The notes under the pieces: generated by a model | The model's input: the letters and a program-made list of their open reading frames with translations, nothing else | Database searches by the model: none | What the model was told of the DNA's origin: nothing | Assembly: GCA_016932075.1 (NCBI GenBank) | Contig: JAFGDP010000086.1 | Coordinates: forward strand, 1-22,879 | From: Chitinispirillaceae bacterium | Lineage (GTDB): Bacteria > Fibrobacterota > Chitinivibrionia > Chitinivibrionales > Chitinispirillaceae | Direction of reading: 5' to 3' | Length of the DNA: 22,879 nt | Translations under genes and position numbers: made by a program | Shown: positions 13,362 through 21,641 of the stretch, piece after piece | How positions within the stretch are numbered: the stretch's first letter is position 1 | Layout: each line of letters starts with the position of its first letter

Positions 13362-13436
13362 CGGTTCTCTTGGTTTCGCCATGCAGGTACGTTGCAGCCG
13401 GTGTCTGATTACATCGGCCCTCTCCTGATTCAATCC

Positions 13437-14681
13437 TCAATGCGGACTGATGAGCTTTCCCATTGAGAACACGGGCAGGTACAGGCAGATCAGGATGCCG
13501 CCAACGATGCCGCCGAGGATTATGATGAGGAACGGTTCGATGATCGCGGCGAGCGAGTCGACCGTGTTTTTTATCTCGCGTTCGTAGAATTCCGCGGCCT
13601 TGCGCAAAAGCTCGTCGACCTTGCCCGACTCCTCGCCGGTGGAAACGAGCTGCACCACCATGGGCGGGAAGAGCTTGGTTTTCTGGATGGAGGCGCTCAG
13701 GAGCTCGCCGCGACGAAGATTGGCGTACACCTCCTCAAGACCCTTGGAGAACATTTTATTGCCCACGACCGCGCCGCAGATTTCGGTCGCCTGGAGAATG
13801 GGCGTGCCTGCCTCCATGAGGAGCGCCATGGTGCGGGAAAAGACCGACCAGATGTTCTTGCGCATGATCATGCCGAACACCGGTATGTAAAGGATGTATT
13901 TATGCAGGTAGAACTTGACCTTGTCCTGGGTCATGGCCATTTTATACCCGATGACCAAAAGAACGCACGTGAGAAGTATCCATAAAAATCCATGCTGAAA
14001 CGCGTTGGATATATTCACCAGCAGCATGGTCGGACCAGGCAGGTCTGCTCCGAAACCCTTGTAAAGATTTGCGAAAATCGGCACCAGCTTCCAGAGAATG
14101 GCGGCCACGAGCAAAGTCACGAAACCCGCGATAAAGGTGGGGTAGCGCATGGCTGACTTGACCTTTGAGCGCATCGCTTCGGAGTATTCCATGTAGGTGG
14201 CGAGCTGGTCGAGCACCTTGTCGAGCGCGCCCGCGACCTCGCCGGCATGGCAGACCGACACGAACAGGTTGTTGAACGCGCCCGGATGGCGCGCCACGGC
14301 GTCGGAAAAGGTGTTGCCGCGCGAGATGTCCTCGGCAATAGTGGAGATGATCTTCTTGAAAACGGGTTTTTCAGCGATGGCGAGCTGTTCCAGCGCCTTG
14401 ACCAGGGGGACGCCCGCCTCGACCATGGTCGCAAGCTGCCGCGTGAAAAACACCACTTCCTTGAACGGCACTTTTGTCGATGAACGGGTAAACCCCTCCC
14501 TGAATTTGTCCGCAAAGGTCTGGTTGCGCCGGGAGCCGTCGAAATTGAGTTCGTCTACCTGGATCGGTATGAGCTGCTTGTCGCCCAGCCGGTCGATGAC
14601 TTCGTCGATGGTAACGCCTTCGATGTTGCCGGTCACGATCCGGTCGTTTACGTCCCGCGCCTTGTAGTAGTATTTTGCCAT
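13437..14681 (-). CDS. pilC: PilC, type IV pilus inner-membrane platform protein (414 aa)
   Basis: Full-length member of the PilC/GspF family, the polytopic platform on which the PilB and PilT ATPases act. The N-terminal domain starts MAKYYYKARDVNDRIVTGNI; two T2SSF repeats follow, about residues 75-198 (VVFFTRQLATMVEAGVPLVK, ALEQLAIAE) and 280-400 (FSRTMALLMEAGTPILQATE, STGEESGKVDELLRKAAEFY). Membrane helices lie near 175-195, 222-247 and 380-405. The final segment ILGGIVGGILICLYLPVFSM is the usual C-terminal helix. It is the last gene of an operon, 22 bp behind the outer-membrane protein gene. PilB and PilT, often next to pilC, are not in the window. GspF is excluded only by context (pilins, no Gsp genes). 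Confidence 0.93.
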   Translation of the reverse strand: MAKYYYKARDVNDRIVTGNIEGVTIDEVIDRLGDKQLIPIQVDELNFDGSRRNQTFADKFREGFTRSSTKVPFKEVVFFTRQLATMVEAGVPLVKALEQLAIAEKPVFKKIISTIAEDISRGNTFSDAVARHPGAFNNLFVSVCHAGEVAGALDKVLDQLATYMEYSEAMRSKVKSAMRYPTFIAGFVTLLVAAILWKLVPIFANLYKGFGADLPGPTMLLVNISNAFQHGFLWILLTCVLLVIGYKMAMTQDKVKFYLHKYILYIPVFGMIMRKNIWSVFSRTMALLMEAGTPILQATEICGAVVGNKMFSKGLEEVYANLRRGELLSASIQKTKLFPPMVVQLVSTGEESGKVDELLRKAAEFYEREIKNTVDSLAAIIEPFLIIILGGIVGGILICLYLPVFSMGKLISPH

Positions 14682-14703
14682 TGACAGGTGTCCTTTGCGT
14701 CTC

Positions 14704-15513
14704 CTATTTCATCTCCTCCTCCATCTGTTCCTGGCGCTTTTTCAGGTCTTCATATCCAGGATAGGCGGAGTCGGACGCTTTTTTATACGCCCGGTGGTAT
14801 TTCTCGGTACGCAGAATGAATCCAAGCGAGAACGAAATCGAGGCTTCGACCGGTCCCTTGTTCCACTCGGCCTGCGCAGCGGGGGACGCGTCAAAATCCA
14901 TCATGCAGAACGCGCCTTCCGAGGGAGTGTGCATGAGTAAAGACAGGTACCCGCGGGCAAGGTTTCTATTGGAAAAGTAGCTGATCGCGTCACTGCTGTC
15001 TTCGCTCATTTCGCCGAAGATAACAAGACCGCGGCCGCCCAGTTCGATCTCCAGATTGTTGCCGATTGAGAATATGACGCCAAGGCCGGGATTGACAATG
15101 CCCCCGGCGTAGAGGTGCGATTTGTCCTCGTTGCGCGTGTGCAGGTAATAGCCTTTAGCCCCGAGCGTGAACCGTACGACATCGGCGATCCTTGGGGAGT
15201 AACCGGACAGGTTGAATGACGGCGAAATGCCGGGTACGCCTTTGAATTGTGTGGAACGCACCGTGTCCACGCTGTACCCCGCCATGCCGATGCCGAATCC
15301 CATGGCGACGTACGGCACCGGCGAATAGTGGATGCTTATGTGATGGGCGTTTTCATGCGCCGGGATATCGAGCTTTGTGATCGCTTCACCGCGCCAGAGC
15401 CCGGTATACTCTATCGCAATACTGGTGAGCGACATGTCCAGGACCGGCACGCCTGCCTGCGCGCCGAACAGCATCCCGCTGATGATAAAAAGTACGTACC
15501 TGTTTTTTTTCAT
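14704..15513 (-). CDS. probable outer-membrane beta-barrel protein (269 aa)
   Basis: The N-terminus is a Sec signal peptide (MKKNRYVLFIISGMLFGAQA, cleavage after AQA at residue 20). The mature part alternates short Gly/aromatic amphipathic strands (VAMGFGIGMAGYS, FTLGAKGYYLHT, LYAGGIVNPGLGVIFSIG, LEIELGGRGLVIFG, EASISFSLGFILR), as in small porin-like barrels. After the last strand comes a charged tail (DLKKRQEQMEEEMK) in place of a terminal aromatic residue. Ribosome site GGAAGGA precedes the ATG. It lies 29 bp behind the Ig-repeat gene and 22 bp ahead of pilC, so the three are almost certainly co-transcribed. I do not recognise a named family; a role in anchoring the Ig protein or assisting pilus export is a guess from position. 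Confidence 0.7.
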   Translation of the reverse strand: MKKNRYVLFIISGMLFGAQAGVPVLDMSLTSIAIEYTGLWRGEAITKLDIPAHENAHHISIHYSPVPYVAMGFGIGMAGYSVDTVRSTQFKGVPGISPSFNLSGYSPRIADVVRFTLGAKGYYLHTRNEDKSHLYAGGIVNPGLGVIFSIGNNLEIELGGRGLVIFGEMSEDSSDAISYFSNRNLARGYLSLLMHTPSEGAFCMMDFDASPAAQAEWNKGPVEASISFSLGFILRTEKYHRAYKKASDSAYPGYEDLKKRQEQMEEEMK

Positions 15514-15542
15514 AGGGTGTCCTTCCTAAGCCTTTTTTCTGA

Positions 15543-18344
15543 TTATTTCCCCACAATAACCGGCAGTACGAACCGCTCGCCGTCCCGGTCACGCACGCCG
15601 TTGGCTTCCGCGTTTATCATGGTGACCAGCCGGCGCGCGAATTGCCGCGGATAGGTCAGTTTCGCGTACGCAACGCCGTTTTTGCAGGTCGCCGAGGTCG
15701 TGACCGACACGCCGAAATCGTTCTGCGTGAAATCAAACCGCTGACGGTACCAGTAGGGCAGGCATTCGTATTCATACCAGCGAAGGTCGCCGCTTGCCGG
15801 AACGTCGAAACGGTTGTTGCCGTTGACGTCGCGAATAAGCTCGTCCATGTCCCACACGCCGTTTGGATTGAGGTCGGCCCATACCCTGATCCCTTCAACG
15901 AAGATAAAAGGTTCGCATCCGGGATAGGTGGTGATGGTATCGTACACGGTAACGGTGGTGGTATCCGTGCCGCTTATGATCGTGGTGTCCCTGGAGATGA
16001 CCGTTCGCGTGACGGTGTCCACGATGCCGTTGTCGTTGAAATCGAACCATAAATCGTGCTGCAGCGGATTGAAGTCACATACTCCGTCGCCATTCACGTC
16101 ATCACCCCTGCACGCTATCGCGTCGTTGAAATCGAGGGTAAGATCGTTTTCATCCATGCGTTTATTATTATTGATGTCCTCAAATGGGACGTCCCACACG
16201 CGCCAGGTGTACTTTGGTTTCTTTTCATCGTCAGCGGAACCGACCCCGGTCCACCCGTCGAACATGAGGCGGTGGACCGCCATGCCGGACACCACGGCGC
16301 TGAAATTGACGCGCGTCCCGTCAGCCACCGGGTTGCCGTTGATATCGACCACCACGGCTCCCACATTGTAGTCGAACGTGGACTCGTCCATCTGGCCGAC
16401 GTTTTCCACCTGTACCGTATCGCTCTGCGGCCGGGCAACGGAGATGGCGTACGGTTCGCCGGAAATGGTCAGTTTGGACGTATCGGCTATGGAACCGACC
16501 GCGGCCATGACCAGACAGCCGCGATACTGGCTCGGGACCGAACCGGCGTAAAGCTGCGCGTGGGCGATGCCGTTCTGCGTCGCGACCACGGGCTTGTCAA
16601 TGTATTCGCCGCCGCCGGGGCCTTTGAGTATCCGAAAGTTGACCTCTGCGCCGGTGACCATATTGTCATTCGCGTCAGTGACCGTGGCGGTAAGGGAGGA
16701 AATCCCGCCGTTGATACCGATGTTGTCAGGCGAGAGGGTGAATGCAAGGTGCGCCGGGATTGCCGAAACAAAGTTGATTTTGACAACCGCGTTTCCTGCC
16801 GAAGTTGAGGCCACCACGGTCGCGGTGCCCGCGAAGTTCGCGCTGCGGAGCGCTGAATAGGCCTTGCCCGAAGCGTCGGTGGTCGTGGTCGCCGTGGTGA
16901 TGGTGCCTGCATTGGTCGAGAAGGTCACGGTTGCACCCACAACCGGCCGGTTGCTGCCGTCAACATAGGTCGCGGTGAGCTGGCTCTGGTCGGTACCGCC
17001 CACCGTGAGCGTGGCTTTTGACGCCACGAGCAGCAAGGCATTGTTCGTGAAAACAATAGAGAGCGAATCCGATGAGTTGAGCGCCGAAGCGTAGACTCTT
17101 ACTGTTCCGGCAGAGGGGCTGGTGACTTTGGCCCGCGCATACCCGTTCGGGTCGAGAAACGTCTGGAAGGTGCTCGAACCGTTCGAAAATACGCCATTGG
17201 TTGCGCGGAATATCACCGTGTCGCCGCCGATCGGGTTACCGCTTGCATCGGAAAGAACGGCGGTGAGGTTGGCATCTTCGTTTATCTTGAGATCGCCGAC
17301 GTCGGATTCAAGCCGCAGTTTTACCCCGCTGAAGGTTATGGCTATAGACGCCGAATCTTTGGTTGAATAGGCCTTGACAAGGCATACGCCGTTCACGGCC
17401 CTGCTGCGCAGGGTAACGCTTCCTTTCCCGTTCGACTGGATGATCGCGTACTTGTCGATGTTTCCCATGCCCGGAGGTACACAACGGAATTCCACCGTAT
17501 CCCCGACCACCGGATTGCTGTTCGAGTCAACGAGCGTGGCGGTGATGATCGCGCTGTCGGAGTTGTCGGCCTTGAGCTGGGTTTTGGACGCGGTCAGATG
17601 AAGGTACCGGGTGCCGACGACAGGTCCGGTTGTGCTGTCAAACGTGATGCTGATCGAATCGCGAAGGTCGCGGCAGGTGGCATAGAAGGTGACCAGGCCC
17701 GTTGCGCGCGCGGTGACTCGTACCGAGGTTTTTCCCGACGGATCGAGTTGGGTGCGGTAGGTGGTCCGGTTATTTTCAAAGACGCCCGCAGCTGTTGAAA
17801 ATGCAATTGAATCCCCGCCGATCGGGACATCCGCTCCGTCAAGAAGCTGGGCGGTAATGGTGGCAAAAGCGTTGATTTTCAGGGTGGTATTATCGGTTTC
17901 CAGTTTTATCTTCACGCCGCTGAAAATAACGCGTACCGAATCGGTTCTGCTGGTACCGACCCATTGTGCGGTAACGACACACGTGTCGTTTACCTGGTTG
18001 CTACGGAGGATTACTGTGGCTTTGCCGCTGCTGTCTGTGGCGATATATTCATTGGTTAATACGCCAATGCCATTGGTAGTGAACCTGATGGTGTCATTGA
18101 CGACAGCGTTGCCCCTGCTGTTCGTAAGCTGGGCCGTAATGATGCTAGAGTCAATGCCGTCGGCCTTGAGGACCGACCGGGTGGACGATACGTCGAACAT
18201 ATACGTGGTATCGACATCGACGCCCCTGTTGACCGGCGGACCGATGGGCGATTCACCGAGTTCCAATTTACAGGTTGTAAAAAGCAGGAGCGAGGCCGTC
18301 AGCACCGCGACGGTCCATTTGGTTTTTTCTGGAAATCGTACCAT
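15543..18344 (-). CDS. Ig-repeat (Big_1/invasin-like) surface protein with Asp-rich insert (933 aa)
   Basis: An exported protein: basic start, hydrophobic helix TVAVLTASLLLFTTC, with Cys25 where a lipoprotein would be lipidated (the lipobox is imperfect). Then bacterial Ig-like domains: about 48-142, 143-236, 246-340, 341-434, 436-526, 530-628 and a last one begun at about 655 and closed at 875-930. Repeated marks are the ATDSSGKATV/TDASGKAYSA type turn and NPVVGDTVEF/RPVVGATVTF. Domains 1-2 and 3-4 are a duplicated pair with a period of about 197 residues. Inside the last domain is a 150-residue insert with Asp-rich loops (DINNNKRMDENDL, DVNGDGVCD, DFNDNGIVD, DLNPNGVWD, DVNGNNRFD) that look like calcium-binding loops of the dockerin or thrombospondin-3 kind. 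GGAGGA precedes the ATG. It heads the operon with the barrel protein and pilC. Adhesion is likely but inferred. Confidence 0.85.
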   Translation of the reverse strand: MVRFPEKTKWTVAVLTASLLLFTTCKLELGESPIGPPVNRGVDVDTTYMFDVSSTRSVLKADGIDSSIITAQLTNSRGNAVVNDTIRFTTNGIGVLTNEYIATDSSGKATVILRSNQVNDTCVVTAQWVGTSRTDSVRVIFSGVKIKLETDNTTLKINAFATITAQLLDGADVPIGGDSIAFSTAAGVFENNRTTYRTQLDPSGKTSVRVTARATGLVTFYATCRDLRDSISITFDSTTGPVVGTRYLHLTASKTQLKADNSDSAIITATLVDSNSNPVVGDTVEFRCVPPGMGNIDKYAIIQSNGKGSVTLRSRAVNGVCLVKAYSTKDSASIAITFSGVKLRLESDVGDLKINEDANLTAVLSDASGNPIGGDTVIFRATNGVFSNGSSTFQTFLDPNGYARAKVTSPSAGTVRVYASALNSSDSLSIVFTNNALLLVASKATLTVGGTDQSQLTATYVDGSNRPVVGATVTFSTNAGTITTATTTTDASGKAYSALRSANFAGTATVVASTSAGNAVVKINFVSAIPAHLAFTLSPDNIGINGGISSLTATVTDANDNMVTGAEVNFRILKGPGGGEYIDKPVVATQNGIAHAQLYAGSVPSQYRGCLVMAAVGSIADTSKLTISGEPYAISVARPQSDTVQVENVGQMDESTFDYNVGAVVVDINGNPVADGTRVNFSAVVSGMAVHRLMFDGWTGVGSADDEKKPKYTWRVWDVPFEDINNNKRMDENDLTLDFNDAIACRGDDVNGDGVCDFNPLQHDLWFDFNDNGIVDTVTRTVISRDTTIISGTDTTTVTVYDTITTYPGCEPFIFVEGIRVWADLNPNGVWDMDELIRDVNGNNRFDVPASGDLRWYEYECLPYWYRQRFDFTQNDFGVSVTTSATCKNGVAYAKLTYPRQFARRLVTMINAEANGVRDRDGERFVLPVIVGK

Positions 18345-18750
18345 TCATTCCTCCGGGTAGGTAGAAAGTCCGGTGTTTTTTTAAATAATCGGGCAGGCGA
18401 TACCTGTACGGTCTATAAACTAATATATGATACAGAAATAGCAATACTCGCAAGCCCGGTGATTTAATGATATTCATTATATCTTTCTGGGATAACAATT
18501 TCAAACGAATTAACCGGCCGGTTTTAAGAGCCTGATGAAGGCGAATCCGTCGGAGAGCACGGCGCCATGCAGCGGATGTTCAGGTTAGATAAAAGGATAA
18601 ATGCCTTCCGACAGCATTTAAGAAGCGGCGCGAACAGATACAGGTGCCTGAATTATATTCTCATGCTTGACATCCTATCGTTTCTCTGGCAACAGTTGAA
18701 GCCCGGAGGATTGATGAAAAACCGGGATTGCGAGTCTCAAGGAGAGGCAT
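18345..18750. other. divergent intergenic region between the Ig-protein operon and tyrS
   Basis: No credible gene. It must hold promoters for both directions, yet none is convincing. For the minus strand, TTGCGA with TCATAT 17 bp on is a weak candidate near 18425-18453. A 15-bp palindrome TAATGA-TAT-TCATTA lies at 18465-18479. Nothing resembles a T-box (no specifier hairpin or TGGNACC-like bulge seen) ahead of tyrS. The AGCGCT box of the pilin promoters is absent. Confidence 0.4.
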
Positions 18751-20028
18751 ATGAACTTTATCGAAGAGATCACCTGGCGCGGCATGCTGCAGGACATGAC
18801 GCCGGGCGCCGACACGCTCCTCAAACAGGGCGGGGTGACCGGCTATGCCGGGTTTGATCCGACCGCGCCGTCGCTCCATATCGGTCACCTGATTCCGATC
18901 ATGCTCCTGGTCCATTTCCAGCGTTGCGGCAATAAGCCGATCGCCCTGGTGGGCGGCGCGACCGGCATGATCGGCGATCCGTCGGGAAAGTCCGAGGAGC
19001 GCACGCTGCTTCCCGAAGAAGAGCTCAGGCACAACCTGGAGTGCATCCGCCGCCAGCTCGAACGGTTTATTGATTTCACCGGTCCCCAAGCCGCTCATAT
19101 GGTCAATAATTACGACTGGTTCGAACAGATACGCTTCCTCGACTTTCTGCGCGATGTGGGCAAGCATTTGACCGTGAACTATATGGTTGCAAAAGACTCG
19201 GTCAAAGGGCGGTGGGAGAGCGGCATATCGTTTACCGAGTTCAGCTACCAGCTGCTCCAGGCGTACGATTTTCTCTGGCTTTACAAGAATAAAAATTGCG
19301 TGATGCAGATGGGCGGGTCGGACCAGTGGGGCAACATCACCGCGGGTACCGAACTTATCCGCCGGGTGACCGGCAATGATGCGCACGCGCTCACGTGCCC
19401 GCTCCTTACGAGGTCGGACGGGAGAAAATTCGGGAAATCCGAGGGCTCCGAGAGCGTATGGCTCGACCCGTCGCTGACCTCGCCGTACCGGTTCTACCAG
19501 TACTGGCTTAATAGCACCGACGAGGACGCGCCCAGGCTCCTCCGTTTGTTCACGCTGCTCCCGCAGGAGGAGATTCTGGCGATTGAAGCCAGGCACGCAA
19601 AGGCACCGCACGAGCGGGCAATGCAGCGGGCGCTGGCCCGTGAAATGACGGTTCGCATTCATTCCGAAACGGAATATCGCGCGGCGATCGAGGCGTCGGA
19701 GATACTGTTCGGCAACGGGACGACCGAAACGCTGCAAAAGCTCTCGGAACAGGACTTTCTGTCCGTCTTTGAAGGCGTGCCGCAGGCCCAAGCGTCACGG
19801 CAGGCGTTCAAGGCCGGAATCCCGGTGCTTGAGCTGGTAACCGACACGGCGGGATTTTTTGCTTCACGGGGAGAGGCGAGGAGAATGATTCAACAGGGAG
19901 GGTTGTTCATCAACAGGGAAAAGGTCACGGATATGCAGATGTCGGTCACCGCGTCCTTCCTTCTCAACGGAAAGTATCTGCTGCTGCAAAAGGGGAAAAA
20001 AAGCTACTGTATTGTCCGGGCGAACTGA
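18751..20028 (+). CDS. tyrS: tyrosyl-tRNA synthetase (425 aa)
   Basis: Charges tRNA-Tyr with tyrosine in the cytoplasm. Class I signatures are clear: HIGH motif as SLHIGHL (residues 41-47), GDPSGK near 75-80, the tyrosine-site block [11 protein letters not shown] (168-177) and GGSDQWGNI (188-196), and the KMSKS loop as KFGKS (226-230). The C-terminal 65 residues ([19 protein letters not shown]) are an S4 RNA-binding domain. Length is normal and the KFGKS form is that of the E. coli-type enzyme. AAGGAGA stands ahead of the ATG. It is a housekeeping gene, single in its transcript as far as can be seen, and converges with the small gene at 20066-20401. Confidence 0.97.
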   Translation: MNFIEEITWRGMLQDMTPGADTLLKQGGVTGYAGFDPTAPSLHIGHLIPIMLLVHFQRCGNKPIALVGGATGMIGDPSGKSEERTLLPEEELRHNLECIRRQLERFIDFTGPQAAHMVNNYDWFEQIRFLDFLRDVGKHLTVNYMVAKDSVKGRWESGISFTEFSYQLLQAYDFLWLYKNKNCVMQMGGSDQWGNITAGTELIRRVTGNDAHALTCPLLTRSDGRKFGKSEGSESVWLDPSLTSPYRFYQYWLNSTDEDAPRLLRLFTLLPQEEILAIEARHAKAPHERAMQRALAREMTVRIHSETEYRAAIEASEILFGNGTTETLQKLSEQDFLSVFEGVPQAQASRQAFKAGIPVLELVTDTAGFFASRGEARRMIQQGGLFINREKVTDMQMSVTASFLLNGKYLLLQKGKKSYCIVRAN

Positions 20029-20065
20029 GGGGCGGCGGGTCTCGCACTAGTAGAACCGGGTATTT

Positions 20066-20401
20066 CTATTTATTCCTCTTGAGCGCCTTTTCCCGCTCAT
20101 AATGCAGTATCGGGTCGCATTTGCCCGGAAATTTTTCCGTTACCTTATCGGTGCAGCCGCTCGGTGAAAGCTTATCGCAGGAAAGGCACACCTGTTTGTA
20201 CCATTCGTCTGAAATGCCGGCAGGTTTGTTTCCGTTCTTGCCGCCCCCGCCGGCACCAAGGGTATCGAGTTTGCGCATAATTCCCTGCGCCACTGCGGCG
20301 ACCTGCTGGGCCTGGTGCGGTGATACCTGCTGGGCGAGGACCTGGACATAGAGGGACAGCGCCTCTTCGATGATTCTTTTTTCATCATGCGACAATGCCA
20401 T
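20066..20401 (-). CDS. small four-cysteine protein of unknown function (111 aa)
   Basis: Two parts: an N-terminal amphipathic helical region (MALSHDEKRIIEEALSLYVQ, then QQVSPHQAQQVAAVAQGIMR, residues 1-43) and, after a Gly/Asn linker, a cysteine-rich end with C72-x2-C75, C83 and C95 (VCLSCDKLSPSGCTDK). The spacing could hold zinc or an iron-sulfur cluster, but no known family came to mind. GGAGA lies ahead of the ATG, and helix and linker composition look coding. It converges with tyrS; no clear terminator stands in the 37-bp gap. It is soluble, with no signal peptide. Confidence 0.7.
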   Translation of the reverse strand: MALSHDEKRIIEEALSLYVQVLAQQVSPHQAQQVAAVAQGIMRKLDTLGAGGGGKNGNKPAGISDEWYKQVCLSCDKLSPSGCTDKVTEKFPGKCDPILHYEREKALKRNK

Positions 20402-20490
20402 GGCGAGAATCTCCTGTTGTGTGAAGACTTAAAATACTATTTTGTGTTTTTACCATTCCATGGGATTCACTTGGGTTCGAGGGGGCGGGA

Positions 20491-20958
20491 TTGTACGCAG
20501 TCGTGTTTGTATGCACCGGCAATATGTGCAGAAGTCCGATGGCGGAAGGAATTCTGAAACAACGGCTTGCAGAGTGCGGACGAAACGATATGGCGGTATC
20601 ATCGATGGGAATACACGCACCAAAGGAGCAGAAGGCATCGGCGGACGCCGTGGTGGTCTGTTCGCGCCATACTATCGATATCTCGCAGCACCTTTCGCGT
20701 CAGCTTGTCTTTGACGAACTGAAAAACGCCGATTTTATTTTCGCCATGGAGCGCTATCACAAGGATTTTATCAGGACGTTCGTACCGCAGGTTCAGGACA
20801 AGCTTGCCCTGCTCGGCGCGTGGCCCGGAAAAGAGAAAAAAGAGCATGATATTTCTGATCCGATGGGCGGCGGATTAAAGGAGTATGAGAAATCGTTTGA
20901 GCGTATAGCTTCACAGATCGACCGCATCATGCCCTTTCTCCTTGCCCGGCTCCGTTGA
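20491..20958 (+). CDS. low-molecular-weight protein tyrosine phosphatase (155 aa)
   Basis: The phosphate loop is VCTGNMCRSPMAEG, with nucleophile Cys8 and Arg14 (C-x5-R-S), and the general-acid Asp123 in ISDPMGGGLKEYE. Length is normal for LMW-PTPs. The family includes protein-tyrosine phosphatases that control polysaccharide export and the YwlE-type arginine phosphatases. In YwlE the loop residue after GN is a threonine that favours phospho-arginine; here it is Met12, nearer the Ile of tyrosine phosphatases, so tyrosine is the better guess. The start is a TTG at 20491 with AGGGGG five bases ahead; it gives the usual M-x-V-V-F-V-C beginning, and no ATG is available in frame. It leads a plus-strand run with an amidase 24 bp behind. 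Confidence 0.88.
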   Translation: MYAVVFVCTGNMCRSPMAEGILKQRLAECGRNDMAVSSMGIHAPKEQKASADAVVVCSRHTIDISQHLSRQLVFDELKNADFIFAMERYHKDFIRTFVPQVQDKLALLGAWPGKEKKEHDISDPMGGGLKEYEKSFERIASQIDRIMPFLLARLR

Positions 20959-20982
20959 CCGCATACCGCGAAAGGCTTTTTC

Positions 20983-21600
20983 ATGGAGATCATACCCTGC
21001 CTGCTCGACGCGGACAATCCGATGACCGTCCTGGGACGGCCGCTCGGACAGCGAATACGCGAGCGCGGCAATGAACGCTTATGGGATGAGAGGAAAGAGG
21101 GGCGGATCGATACGGTCGTGGTTCATTATACGAGCGCGATCGCGGCGGCTCCGGAAGATCCGTTCAACAGGGAGCATATTCTCGGCATCTTCTGCGATTA
21201 CGGCGTCAGCAGCCATTACCTGATCGAACGCGGCGGGGACGTGCTCCAGCTTGTGCCTGAAGCAATGAAAGCGTGGCATGCGGGCGGAAGCATCATGCCG
21301 CAGGGTGACGGCCGCACCGGGGTCAACGAGTTCTCGATCGGGATAGAGCTTGTCGCTACCGCGGAGTCGGGTTTCACTGAAAAGCAGTATGATGCGCTGG
21401 TCCGGCTCTGCATGCAAATAGAAAAGCGTCATGCCAGAACCATGCATTATGTGGGTCATGAGGACATCGCCGGTGAACGCGCTTTGCAGTTGCGTCTTCG
21501 GGGCGATGTAAAGGTCGATCCGGGAAGACATTTCAACTGGGACCTTTTTTCTGCCCGCATGGCGCAGGGGAGAAGAGAGGTTTCAGGAACAGCGGTTTGA
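20983..21600 (+). CDS. AmpD-like N-acetylmuramoyl-L-alanine amidase (205 aa)
   Basis: An Amidase_2-family zinc enzyme. It has TVVVHYTSA with zinc ligand His48, SSHYLIERGGDVLQLVPE (76-93), NEFSIGIELVAT with Glu122, YVGHEDIAG with His159, and VKVDPGRHFNW with Lys177 and Asp179, matching the H-H-D zinc site and the Lys/Glu pair of AmpD. There is no signal peptide, so it should act in the cytoplasm on anhydro-muropeptides during cell-wall recycling, as AmpD does. AAAGG precedes the ATG. It lies 24 bp after the phosphatase and 41 bp before the membrane glycosyltransferase, suggesting one transcript. A phage-type or periplasmic amidase is less likely for lack of a signal and of phage genes. Confidence 0.9.
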   Translation: MEIIPCLLDADNPMTVLGRPLGQRIRERGNERLWDERKEGRIDTVVVHYTSAIAAAPEDPFNREHILGIFCDYGVSSHYLIERGGDVLQLVPEAMKAWHAGGSIMPQGDGRTGVNEFSIGIELVATAESGFTEKQYDALVRLCMQIEKRHARTMHYVGHEDIAGERALQLRLRGDVKVDPGRHFNWDLFSARMAQGRREVSGTAV

Positions 21601-21641
21601 ACCCTGTCGGTTTCCTCTCTGTGCCGGAGCGTATTGCCGCA

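Noticed and set aside
13149..13433. 94-codon minus-strand frame before pilC's stop region
   Set aside because: Made largely of the GC-rich palindromic repeats; no ribosome site or familiar motif.
16056..16808. 250-codon plus-strand frame
   Set aside because: Antisense to the Ig-repeat gene, His/Val/Asp-rich mirror of its Asp-rich and Val codons.
18540..18750. T-box riboswitch ahead of tyrS
   Set aside because: No conserved T-box sequence, antiterminator or terminator hairpin was visible; only a short CCCGG/CCGGG stem near 18701-18725.
18661..19791. 376-codon minus-strand frame
   Set aside because: Exactly antisense to tyrS, whose motifs are beyond doubt; typical mirror frame of a high-GC gene.
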